Of a stretch of 39,330 bases of DNA, positions 31,855 through 39,025 are shown in pieces. The DNA is taken from assembly GCA_964614415.1 (NCBI GenBank), contig CAZTLE010000008.1, positions 1 through 39,330 of the forward strand, in the 5' to 3' direction. This stretch comes from CAZTLE01 sp964614415 (lineage in GTDB: Bacteria > Bacteroidota > Bacteroidia > Flavobacteriales > Flavobacteriaceae). Each line of letters opens with the position of its first letter. Positions within the stretch are counted from its first letter, which is position 1. A program made the position numbers and the translations under genes. The notes beneath the pieces are model-generated. The model saw only the letters and a list, made by a program, of their open reading frames with translations, was not told the DNA's origin and did not search any database.

Positions 31855-33270
31855 TCACAGCAGCGTAGTGGGGCATATATAATCGGATTTTGGAACTCCG
31901 GATTCTTTAATATCCCTGAAGCCGCCCCGAACGTCAATTACGTCCTCCCATCCTCGCTGTTTTAGAATGGATGCGGCGATCATACTTCTGTAACCTCCCC
32001 CACAATAGAGGGTGACGGGCTTGTCTTTTGGAAATTGTGCCAAGTGCTGATTGATCTCATTGAGTGGAACGCTCGCGACTCCGATCACATGTTCCGAATC
32101 GAATTCACTTTTCTTTCGTACGTCGAAGGTCTGCAATTTGGTTTCCTCGTAGCGTTGCTCGAATTCATCCGCGCTAATTCGATCCACGATGTCTTTCTCT
32201 TTTCCTGCGTCCTCCCAGGTTTTAAAACCACCTTTCAGGAATCCAATCGTATGGTCATATCCTACACGGGAAAGCCGTGTCATGGCCTCTTCTTCTTTTC
32301 CGGGTTCGGTGATCAATAATATCTGCTGTTTTACATCGGGAATCATTTCCCCAACCCACATAGCGAAATTACCTTCCAGGCCAATATTAATACTGTTTGG
32401 GATGAAACCTTTGGAGAACACCTCAGCATCACGCGTATCGAGCATTAAGGCACCGGTTTCATTGGCCGCAGCTTCAAAGGCTTCTGCCGAGAGCGGTTGC
32501 ATGGCCCGATCCATAACTGTGTCCAGGCTTTCGTACCCCTGAATATTCATTAATACGTTCTGCGGGAAATAGCCCGGAGGTGTTGTTAAGCCCGTAAGTA
32601 ATTCTTTAATGAATTCCTCTTTGGTCATATCTGCCCGAAGGGCGTAGTTTACTTTCTTTTGGTTCCCAAGTGTATCTGTGGTTTCTTTGCTCATCATCTT
32701 TCCGCAAGCCGATCCGGCACCATGATTGGGATATACGATGAGGTCGTCTGATAATGGCATGATCTTGTTGCGTAACGAATCGTAGAGATGTCCTGCCAGT
32801 TTTTCTTCGGTAAGATCGGCAATCACATGTTGTGCAAGGTCGGGACGACCTACATCACCTATGAAGAGTGTGTCTCCTGTAATAATACCATGTTCTTTAC
32901 CCTGGTCATCGATCAGCAGATAGGTGGTACTTTCCATGGTATGACCCGGGGTATGGATCACTTTTATTTTATAGTTTCCAACCTCGAATATCTGACCGTC
33001 TTCGGCAATGATAGCGTCGTAACCCGGTTTGGCCGTAGGCCCGAATACGATTTGGGCTCCGGCTTTTTCCTTGAGATCAAGGTGTCCGCTTACGAAATCG
33101 GCATGAAAATGAGTTTCAAATACGTATTTAATCTTTGCATTGTGGCGATCTGCACGGTCCAAATAAGGTTGAACCTCACGTAAGGGGTCAAAAATAGCGG
33201 CCTCGCCATTACTTTCAATATAGTAAGCAGCGTGCGCCAAACATCCTGTATATATCTGTTCTACATGCAT
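31855..33270 (-). CDS. Persulfide dioxygenase (ETHE1-type MBL fold) fused to two rhodanese domains
   Basis: 471 residues. N-terminal metallo-beta-lactamase domain of the ETHE1 type: ETHFHADFVSGH (H54, H56, D58, H63), 'IHTPGHTMESTTYLL', 'GDTLFIGDVGRPDLAQ', and 'PNHGAGSACGKMMS'. Two rhodanese domains follow. The first (residues about 260-350) has LITEPGKEEEA where the active-site loop should be, so it lacks the catalytic Cys. The second (about 360-460) has TLYCGGGYRS with the Cys. This is the layout of bifunctional persulfide dioxygenase-sulfurtransferases such as CstB. The enzyme oxidises glutathione- or low-molecular-weight-thiol persulfide to sulfite; the rhodanese may pass sulfur to form thiosulfate. 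Promoter at 33345-33388. Confidence 0.92.
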   Translation of the reverse strand: MHVEQIYTGCLAHAAYYIESNGEAAIFDPLREVQPYLDRADRHNAKIKYVFETHFHADFVSGHLDLKEKAGAQIVFGPTAKPGYDAIIAEDGQIFEVGNYKIKVIHTPGHTMESTTYLLIDDQGKEHGIITGDTLFIGDVGRPDLAQHVIADLTEEKLAGHLYDSLRNKIMPLSDDLIVYPNHGAGSACGKMMSKETTDTLGNQKKVNYALRADMTKEEFIKELLTGLTTPPGYFPQNVLMNIQGYESLDTVMDRAMQPLSAEAFEAAANETGALMLDTRDAEVFSKGFIPNSINIGLEGNFAMWVGEMIPDVKQQILLITEPGKEEEAMTRLSRVGYDHTIGFLKGGFKTWEDAGKEKDIVDRISADEFEQRYEETKLQTFDVRKKSEFDSEHVIGVASVPLNEINQHLAQFPKDKPVTLYCGGGYRSMIAASILKQRGWEDVIDVRGGFRDIKESGVPKSDYICPTTLL

Positions 33271-33344
33271 CTTTTAGGTTTTTAAAGGGTTATACACCTT
33301 GTTTTAATTTCTTCATTGTTCCATAAGGAGAGGAACTTTGATAG

Positions 33345-33388
33345 CAAAATTAAGGTGGGGGGCAGAGTTATACAGTAACCTATGTTAC
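33345..33388 (-). promoter_or_regulatory. Promoter of the persulfide dioxygenase gene: Crp/Fnr-type palindrome plus exact -7 box
   Basis: GTAAC-CTAT-GTTAC at 33375-33388 is a perfect palindrome (reverse strand TGTAACATAGGTTACTG). TAATTTTG on the reverse strand (33352-33345) is an exact TAnnTTTG box. Distance from palindrome centre to box end is 36.5 bp. The palindrome sits 7 bp beyond the TSUP stop codon. Confidence 0.82.
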
Positions 33389-33395
33389 AGAGGAA

Positions 33396-34196
33396 TCAGG
33401 CAGAAAATTCTTTGAAGATAATATAGATACCCATGATGAGCACGAACCAGCCAAAGACCTTTTTAAGTTTCTTGCCGTCAAAGAACTTGTTCAGCCAGAC
33501 ACCTACAAAAATTCCAACTACGGAAACAGCTGTAAACATGAGCAGGAAGCTCCATTGAATATCAAGATTCTCAATATCGCCAATAAATCCTATGAGTGAT
33601 TTGATAGCAATAATGAGTAGTGAAGTGGCTATAGCCTTTTTCATGGGAAGTTTGGCCAGCAACACAAGAGCCGGAATGATCAAAAATCCACCGCCAGCGC
33701 CAACAATTCCTGTGACTACACCTATCACAATACCTTCCAGAAAGATCATTGGATAGTTGTATCGTACCTGGTTTGAGTCCGCATTTGTCTGATTACCGTT
33801 GCGGATCATCGAAATTGCGGCAATAAGCATAATGATCGCAAAGAAGACCATAATCCCTACTTCTTTGGTTACGGTAAAGTCATTCACTATAAAAAGAACC
33901 TCCGTGAGAGACGGAACCAAAAATTTACGTGTGAAGTAGACAGCAATGAAAGCCGGGATCGCAAAAACTATGGCCGTTCGGAAATCGACCAATCCCTTTC
34001 GCATGTTTTGAAACGCCCCCACCAATGCGGAAACGCCAACCACGAAAAGTGAGTAGGCCGTGGCAATAATAGGATTCGTGCCCAGGAGATAAACCAGTAC
34101 CGGTACGGTGAGAATGGATCCTCCACCTCCAATGAGGCCCAGTACGATACCAATAAATAATGCGCCGAGGTAGCCCAGTAGTTCAGTTAGTTCCAT
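33396..34196 (-). CDS. TSUP-family (TauE/SafE) sulfite/sulfonate exporter
   Basis: About 266 residues from the ATG at 34196; an ATG at 34214 overlaps the start site predicted from the promoter at 34217-34224 and is less likely. Eight or so membrane segments occur in two similar halves: 'LGALFIGIVLGLIGGGGSILTVPVLVYLLG' and 'LEGIVIGVVTGIVGAGGGFLIIPALVLLAKLPMKKAIATSLLIIAIKSLIGF', each with the GxGGG(S/F)xx(T/I)P signature. It should export sulfite produced by the persulfide dioxygenase. The C-terminal segment is duplicated as a remnant at 29265-29375. It lies between the Crp/Fnr regulator and the dioxygenase gene and has its own promoter. Confidence 0.92.
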   Translation of the reverse strand: MELTELLGYLGALFIGIVLGLIGGGGSILTVPVLVYLLGTNPIIATAYSLFVVGVSALVGAFQNMRKGLVDFRTAIVFAIPAFIAVYFTRKFLVPSLTEVLFIVNDFTVTKEVGIMVFFAIIMLIAAISMIRNGNQTNADSNQVRYNYPMIFLEGIVIGVVTGIVGAGGGFLIIPALVLLAKLPMKKAIATSLLIIAIKSLIGFIGDIENLDIQWSFLLMFTAVSVVGIFVGVWLNKFFDGKKLKKVFGWFVLIMGIYIIFKEFSA

Positions 34197-34216
34197 CAGT
34201 CCATCGTATGACATGG

Positions 34217-34260
34217 CAAATGTAGTTTTTCAGGAAGAAATAACATGTAACAAAGGTTAC
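34217..34260 (-). promoter_or_regulatory. Promoter of the TSUP exporter gene: Crp/Fnr-type palindrome plus exact -7 box
   Basis: GTAAC-AAAG-GTTAC at 34247-34260, extended to 7-bp arms ATGTAAC/GTTACAT (34245-34262), is a perfect palindrome. TACATTTG on the reverse strand (34224-34217) is an exact TAnnTTTG box, 36.5 bp from the palindrome centre. With transcription starting near 34211, the centre would lie near -42, the class II activator position. Confidence 0.85.
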
Positions 34261-34272
34261 ATATCCTGTTCC

Positions 34273-34905
34273 TTAGAGATCGATAAGCTCGATCTGATTG
34301 CGATGGAGTACGATTTTACCGGACTTTTCAAGTTTTTTCAACAATCTTGAAATCACTACCCGGGATGAATGCAATTCGTAAGCAATCTCCTGGTGCGTGC
34401 TGTGCAGTAACTTATTACTGTTAACCGCCGACTTCTCTTTCAGGTACTTAATGAGGCGGTCATCCATATTGTGGAAGGCAATATTGTCTATGGCTTCCAA
34501 CATTTCCATTAGACGATTGTGATAGCTTTCAAAGACAAAGTTCCTCCAGGATTTATAATTTCCTGTCCATTCTTCCATTTTTTGAACGGGAACCATTATA
34601 AGTTCGGTATCCATTTCTGCAATAGCGCGTATCTGACTTATCGTTTGTCCCATGCAACAAGACATGGTCATGGCACAGGTATCGCCCTGTTCCAGAAAAT
34701 AGAGAAGTAACTCGTCGCCATCATCGTCTTCACGCAGTATTTTAATGGCTCCTGAGATCAGCAGAGGCATTGAGGTGACATACTGACCAATATCCATGAG
34801 CTTATCTCCGGCGGATACTTTCTTAAAGGTACCTACGTTGGCAATCTCCTCAAGCAGCGAGTCTTCAAACTGACCTCCAAAACTGTCTTTAAGATAATTG
34901 ATCAT
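34273..34905 (-). CDS. Crp/Fnr-family regulator of the sulfur-oxidation cluster
   Basis: 210 residues. A cyclic-nucleotide-binding-type beta-roll (residues about 20-110) is followed by a dimer helix and a winged HTH: 'DDRLIKYLKEKS', 'STHQEIAYELHSSRVVISRLLKKLEKSGKIVLHRNQIELI'. The recognition helix S-S-R-V-V-I-S-R is of the FNR-like kind. The usual cAMP-binding residues (R-x-A-S/T) are absent; instead three Cys occur in CAMTMSCCMG (C77, C83, C84), a suitable site for a thiol or persulfide switch. Its likely targets are the four GTAAC-N4-GTTAC promoters in the window. The own promoter has a different palindrome (34954-34971). Confidence 0.9.
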   Translation of the reverse strand: MINYLKDSFGGQFEDSLLEEIANVGTFKKVSAGDKLMDIGQYVTSMPLLISGAIKILREDDDGDELLLYFLEQGDTCAMTMSCCMGQTISQIRAIAEMDTELIMVPVQKMEEWTGNYKSWRNFVFESYHNRLMEMLEAIDNIAFHNMDDRLIKYLKEKSAVNSNKLLHSTHQEIAYELHSSRVVISRLLKKLEKSGKIVLHRNQIELIDL

Positions 34906-34926
34906 CGCTTGAATGGTTGTTATGGC

Positions 34927-34971
34927 TAAATGTACAACAATTGACGTATGATACTATGAGGTATGTCATAG
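34927..34971 (-). promoter_or_regulatory. Candidate promoter of the Crp/Fnr gene with a distinct palindrome
   Basis: CTATGA-GGTATG-TCATAG at 34954-34971 is a perfect palindrome with 6-bp arms and a 6-bp spacer, i.e. the TGTGA-N6-TCACA geometry of CRP sites. On the reverse strand TACATTTA (34934-34927) is a -7 box with one mismatch, 35.5 bp from the palindrome centre. The sequence is unlike the cluster's GTAAC site, so another CRP-type factor or a second binding mode may control the regulator. Confidence 0.5.
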
Positions 34972-34998
34972 AATTGGGGAGTCATTGACTTGTGGTAC

Positions 34999-35631
34999 TT
35001 ACCTTAGGGCCTCCCTGAATATTCTGATTGGATTTCCGCGCGTCAAGGACAAGTGATTCTCCCATTGCTGTTCGGCTTCTTGTCTTAGTTGCTCCCATTG
35101 TTCAAGGTCCAACTTCTCTTTGATCCGTTGTACTGCAATCTTTCTGTTTTGATGTTGCGAACGGCTCTCCATAACCTGTACACTAAGTCCGGTTGGAATA
35201 TGTGTTACACGTACTGCGGAGTTGGTCTTATTGACGTGTTGTCCACCAGGACCGGAACTGCGCATGGCTTGAAATTTCAGGTCACTTTCGCGCATTGCAG
35301 TTTGAACAGCCGGGGTGTGGGAAAATATTCCTATAAACCAATTTTTTCGTTTATGGAATTTTCGATAGGGTGACGTACCAATCCATTGGATCGTGCCTAG
35401 CCAGCCAGCTAAAAATGTATCTGACTTCGCACCTTTTACGGACAATACTACCGATTGCAAAGTCCTGTTTTCGGGACCCTTTTGTCGGTCGAGTTCCTCG
35501 TACACGAGACCATGCGTTTTGGCTTCTTTGCAGAACACCGGAAGTACTTTTGACACTACCAGGCAGCATTCCGCCGGCCCGCGACCGGCGGTTATCTGAA
35601 CAATTCTGGTATTAGTACTATCCGATCTCAT
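34999..35631 (-). CDS. prfH: Peptide chain release factor homologue PrfH
   Basis: 210 residues, close to the length of known PrfH proteins and about half that of RF1/RF2. The peptidyl-tRNA hydrolysis motif is present (MRSSGPGGQHVNKTNSAVRV, GGQ near residue 140), followed by 'HIPTGLSVQVMESRSQHQNRKIAVQRI', the class I release factor core. The stop-codon-reading domain (PxT/SPF) is missing. PrfH is known to act with RtcB2 in rescuing ribosomes whose 16S decoding centre has been cut: it releases the stalled peptide so the rRNA can be ligated. Here it follows the nucleotidyltransferase gene with a 14-bp overlap and lies in the same operon as the rtcB remnant. Confidence 0.92.
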   Translation of the reverse strand: MRSDSTNTRIVQITAGRGPAECCLVVSKVLPVFCKEAKTHGLVYEELDRQKGPENRTLQSVVLSVKGAKSDTFLAGWLGTIQWIGTSPYRKFHKRKNWFIGIFSHTPAVQTAMRESDLKFQAMRSSGPGGQHVNKTNSAVRVTHIPTGLSVQVMESRSQHQNRKIAVQRIKEKLDLEQWEQLRQEAEQQWENHLSLTRGNPIRIFREALR

Positions 35632-36175
35632 ACAGTGGATTTTTAATGAGCCTTTCGTGTCCTACCGGATCAATGCCTTGTTCAAGAAGGCTGTAGGCGG
35701 CTTTCACGGCCCAGCATTTGTCACTGCTGTGAATATTCGAATAGTAGCCTAGTAGTACTTCAGGAGCAACCAGGGTCCACCCGTCCACTTCGATAGTCTT
35801 CAGGTTTCTGGCCTCAAAGAAGTCTATGGTCACCCGGATAGGTCTGCCCTCCGGAAGCCATTCGATCTTTTCGTACCTCCTGAACCTTTCCGGGTTCGAA
35901 AGGTGATCATAACGGGTCCACACTTTCTGAAATCCATCCCGCTGCAGTATGGGCATAACCTCTGCTACCGTGGTTGGATCTACAAAAATGTCAATATCCT
36001 TGTGATCATGAGCGTGTTTGTATTCCGGGTGGGGTTGAGGTGACATAAAATGCCAGGCCCATCCGCCGGAAACAACCACCCAGGGTTTCAGCTGTTCCAG
36101 GATCGCCAGGCCCAACCTGATCCTGTAGTCGGGCCATAGCTCTCCGTATCGTTTTATATTGTGTTTTGTTTCCAT
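35618..36175 (-). CDS. Nucleotidyltransferase-fold protein inserted between rtcB and prfH
   Basis: 185 residues. Polymerase-beta-type nucleotidyltransferase motifs can be placed: SGGWAWHF (G37-G38), HDHKDIDIFVDP with the DxD carboxylates D60 and D62, and 'RPIRVTIDFFEARN' with the third carboxylate near D118. The GGWA...H-x-D-I-D-I pattern resembles the ANT(2'')/MNT-type minimal nucleotidyltransferases, which modify antibiotics, proteins or RNA 3' ends. Its start lies 2 bp after the rtcB stop, and its end overlaps prfH by 14 bp, so all are translationally linked. In this setting transfer of a nucleotide to a damaged RNA end, or to a repair protein, is the attractive hypothesis. The substrate is not known. 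Confidence 0.82.
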   Translation of the reverse strand: METKHNIKRYGELWPDYRIRLGLAILEQLKPWVVVSGGWAWHFMSPQPHPEYKHAHDHKDIDIFVDPTTVAEVMPILQRDGFQKVWTRYDHLSNPERFRRYEKIEWLPEGRPIRVTIDFFEARNLKTIEVDGWTLVAPEVLLGYYSNIHSSDKCWAVKAAYSLLEQGIDPVGHERLIKNPLYEIG

Positions 36176-36177
36176 AA

Positions 36178-37615
36178 TTATTTGTCCATTCGGACGATTT
36201 TAGGTGTGAACTTTCCAACGATGGATACGAGTTCCTGTTGGTTGTTCATCACGGTTTCTATATTCTTGTATGCCATAGGGGCCTCGTCAATCCCTCCGCC
36301 AATGAGAGTTACCTCATGCTCGGCCAGGGCTTTTTTGATGTCACTTCTGGTAAAAGTGTCCTTGCACTTACGTCTTGAGAACAACCTTCCGGCGCCATGT
36401 GATGCCGATTCCAGGCTCTCCGTATTTCCTTTCCCTTTTACAATGTATCCGGGTGCGGTCATTGAGCCCGGGATGATTCCCAGTTCACCCTCTGCGGCAG
36501 GAGTAGCCCCTTTGCGATGTACGATGCATTCTTCACCCAACACCTCCTGTTTCCAGGCGAAATTGTGGTGGTTTTCGATCTTCACAATTTCGCCTGGAAA
36601 CAGGAGGTGTTGGGAAAGAGTGTATCTTCACAAGTGGCCGGGATCCCAAAAGTTTCCCCAGTCGTGCATGAATATCGTCGTGGCATGCCTGCGCATAATC
36701 TCCGGCCAGGTTCATGGCGAGCCAGTATTCCTGTCCGTCGTGCGTATTCAGATCCAACCAGGCCAATTGCTGCACGTGTTTGGGAAGCGGACATTGCTTC
36801 GTTGCCAGGTATGTATAGTGTTTGGCAATGTTGGCGCCTAGTCCGCGTGACCCGCTGTGGGACAGGATTCCCAGATATTCTCCGGGCGTAAGTCCCCACT
36901 CGTTTTCCGGATCGGAAATAGCTACACTCCCGAACTCAACGAAGTGATTTCCACCTCCCGAGGTTCCCAATTGTTTGTAAGCCTTGTCCTTGAGCCTCTT
37001 CACCAGAGGGATCGTCTTAAACTCCTCGCGGCTAAAGATCTCATGATCGTGCTTCACCTTGTGGGTCTCGTACATTCCAAATTTGGTATGCTCGGAAAGC
37101 ATATTGACCAATTGGTGGCTCTTTCCTTTCAGGTAGGAAGTTTTGATAGGGTAGACAGTTAAGCACATTCTACACCCTATATCAACTCCCACGCCATAAG
37201 GAATCACGGCATTTCTAGTAGCGAGTACCCCTCCAATGGGAAGGCCGTACCCGGCATGTGCGTCCGGCATCAGTGCACCTGCTACGGCGACCGGTAATTT
37301 CAGTGCGTCGTAAAGCTGATACTTGGCCTTTTCATCGATGGCATTTTCACCATATATCTGAAATGGCGCCCGGACGGTATTCAGTTTTTGTCTTGTGACA
37401 ACCACTGGATCCAGCAGGCTTTCGGCAATCTTTCCCCAAACCCCGTCGTTTTTATACGCTTCGGGATTTTGGAGCACTTTTTTGGCCTCTTCCAGGATCT
37501 GCTCTTTCTTTCTTCGTTTTTGATAGCGGTTAATCTGACCTAAGGTCACGTTAATGCTATTATTCTTTGGAAAGCCCAATTTGATCAGGTCTCTTCCGCT
37601 TAGTTTCTTTCCCAT
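36178..37615 (-). pseudogene. rtcB: RNA-ligase rtcB (RtcB2 type), split by a 46-bp palindromic insertion and frameshift
   Basis: The start is the ATG at 37615 (MGKKLSGRDLIKLGFP). Metal and ligase motifs run in order: GVDIGCRMCL, GTSGGGNHFVEFG, HSGSRGLGANI. At 'PLVKI' the frame leaves the family sequence and ends at 36533 (HSFPTPP ... GGVG, then TGA). The rest of the enzyme continues in another frame from 36585 to 36178: VKIENHHNFAWKQEVLGEEC, then HRKGATPAAEGELGIIPGSM (the guanylylated His), SASHGAGRLFSRR. Removing the 46-bp insert restores a full RtcB of about 463 residues. The GTG at 36585 could start a C-terminal fragment, but the N-terminal half alone cannot ligate. Known function: 3'-phosphate/2',3'-cyclic phosphate RNA ligation. 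Confidence 0.9.
36536..36614. repeat. Perfect 32-bp inverted repeat with 15-bp loop inside rtcB
   Basis: Left arm 36536-36567 and right arm 36583-36614 are exact reverse complements. The left arm is native coding sequence (HNFAWKQEVLG); the right arm is extra. The insert is bounded by an 8-bp duplication ATCTTCAC (36578-36585 and 36624-36631), 46 bp apart, giving a +1 frameshift. The structure is that of a fold-back template-switch event. Confidence 0.93.
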
Positions 37616-37663
37616 GATATTGTTCTTTTGAAGAAGATGACCCAACGAAGGGCCACCTTCTTG

Positions 37664-39025
37664 TTAATTTGACATTATTGCACGAAGCACCAGGTATAAA
37701 ACCCAGAGCAGGAAACGAATTAGTAATCCGTAATCCATGTCATTATCGGTTTGCATCTCCCTTCGCGCTCTGGCATTTGCCAGCGCCTGAGGACGATAGG
37801 GTGCCTCCTGCACTTGGTTTTTCCGCTTCACCGGAGATTGCTCCATCCAGAGATTGAGCAGTTCCAGTGCTTTGCGATTGGGCTCTGCATTGTACTTAGC
37901 CTTGGCCTGAACGATCTCACGTTCCGGCAGGCTTACCTCAACAGTTGCCAGGCGTTGTACAGGTTCTCCGGCTACCTCTTTCTGCAAAGAGAAAATGGTA
38001 GCATGACCGTCGTAACAGGCCTCGTCGTATTCGGAAACACAGTGCTGCATTTCATGTCCTTCGTCGTAAAGCTCGGCCGAGTTCAATAGCTCGACTGTTT
38101 TAAAAACTACTTTGTTACCCTCGACGAATTCCTCTAAGTACAGGGACTTAATTCCCGAAGCATTCCAGCTAAGGACATTTTCCCTTTGCTCAAGATGCAC
38201 TCGACGATGCCACTCCTCAGTTTGCTGCCTTAGCGCATTCAGTGTTCTGTTCTTCATTGAGAAGCTGTTGTCTTCCCGATACTTGTACGCCAGGTAATCG
38301 ACAATCATATCGATCTCTCTAACGTTCAGTTCGGCTTCCCTGGCGAAGAACTGAACTACCTGAGCCCAGAAAACCTCCTGATCCGCCCGGATCATGGACA
38401 GCCTTGAAAGGGCGATCATTTTTGCGGTTTCCGTTGAAGCGCCAAAACCGATGGCTTGCGCATAGCGCAGTGCTTCGTGGACTGACAAGAATGAGGGCGC
38501 ATTTCTAAAGGCGTGTGCCATCTTGCTGGTAAGTTGTACTGGCAGCTGCGAGAGCTCCTTTACACTTTTACCCTGACCCATCTGAACATACCAAAGCATT
38601 CCAATTTTATTAGCTCCGAAGAATGAAGCTTCCAGAAACTTTGGTGTTTCGTACGCGGCGAAACAGTGTCTGATCAATGCACTCAGTTGCTCACTTTCGT
38701 AGGGAGAAGACCTGGTCCAATCTTCAATAGGCCGTACCAGTCTGTTTCCGAAGTAACTGATGTTGTGCAACACTTCCACACTGTTATAGTTTCTCAATAG
38801 AGCATAACACTTTTCGTCATACAAGTGGATCAGGAGTCTCTTGAATGTTCTTCGCTTCCAGGTGTATTTCTTTTTACTGGTTTTACAGAAGAACTCACGC
38901 AACATAGACTCAATAGTTCCCTTGTAGTGTGTCGCCACATTGTTTTCATTGTAAATTCTTTCAACTAACTCTTTGTAGTTGGAATGTGCTTTTCCCTTAT
39001 TTGGTAATACTTCATTCGTTCTCAT
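37664..39025 (-). CDS. PcfJ-like protein upstream of the RNA-repair genes
   Basis: 453 residues. The PcfJ signature lies near residues 318-345: 'DEGHEMQHCVSEYDEACYDGHATIFSLQ', with the M-x-H-C-V core, followed by 'RLATVEVSLPEREIVQAKAKYNAEPNRKALELLNLW'. The N-terminal 300 residues are helical and mostly unlike known domains, and a C-terminal hydrophobic segment (YGLLIRFLLWVLYLVLRAIM) may anchor it to the membrane. PcfJ was first seen on Gram-positive conjugative plasmids, with unknown function, but no conjugation genes are present here. It reads in the same direction as rtcB with a 48-bp gap, suggesting it belongs to the RNA-repair operon. The role is unknown. Confidence 0.82.
   Translation of the reverse strand: MRTNEVLPNKGKAHSNYKELVERIYNENNVATHYKGTIESMLREFFCKTSKKKYTWKRRTFKRLLIHLYDEKCYALLRNYNSVEVLHNISYFGNRLVRPIEDWTRSSPYESEQLSALIRHCFAAYETPKFLEASFFGANKIGMLWYVQMGQGKSVKELSQLPVQLTSKMAHAFRNAPSFLSVHEALRYAQAIGFGASTETAKMIALSRLSMIRADQEVFWAQVVQFFAREAELNVREIDMIVDYLAYKYREDNSFSMKNRTLNALRQQTEEWHRRVHLEQRENVLSWNASGIKSLYLEEFVEGNKVVFKTVELLNSAELYDEGHEMQHCVSEYDEACYDGHATIFSLQKEVAGEPVQRLATVEVSLPEREIVQAKAKYNAEPNRKALELLNLWMEQSPVKRKNQVQEAPYRPQALANARARREMQTDNDMDYGLLIRFLLWVLYLVLRAIMSN

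Noticed and set aside
36178..36585. A separate gene starting at GTG 36585
   Set aside because: The product begins in the middle of the RtcB fold and lacks the metal-binding half; it is the displaced C-terminal part of rtcB, not an independent gene.
36536..36614. An intrinsic terminator or small-RNA hairpin inside rtcB
   Set aside because: There is no T-run on either strand, and one arm is conserved coding sequence for H-N-F-A-W-K-Q-E-V-L-G, so the palindrome is a duplication.
37664..39025. Evidence for a conjugative or integrative element from the PcfJ-like gene
   Set aside because: No relaxase, type IV secretion, integrase or attachment-site repeats were found around it, and the flanking genes look like ordinary chromosomal ones.
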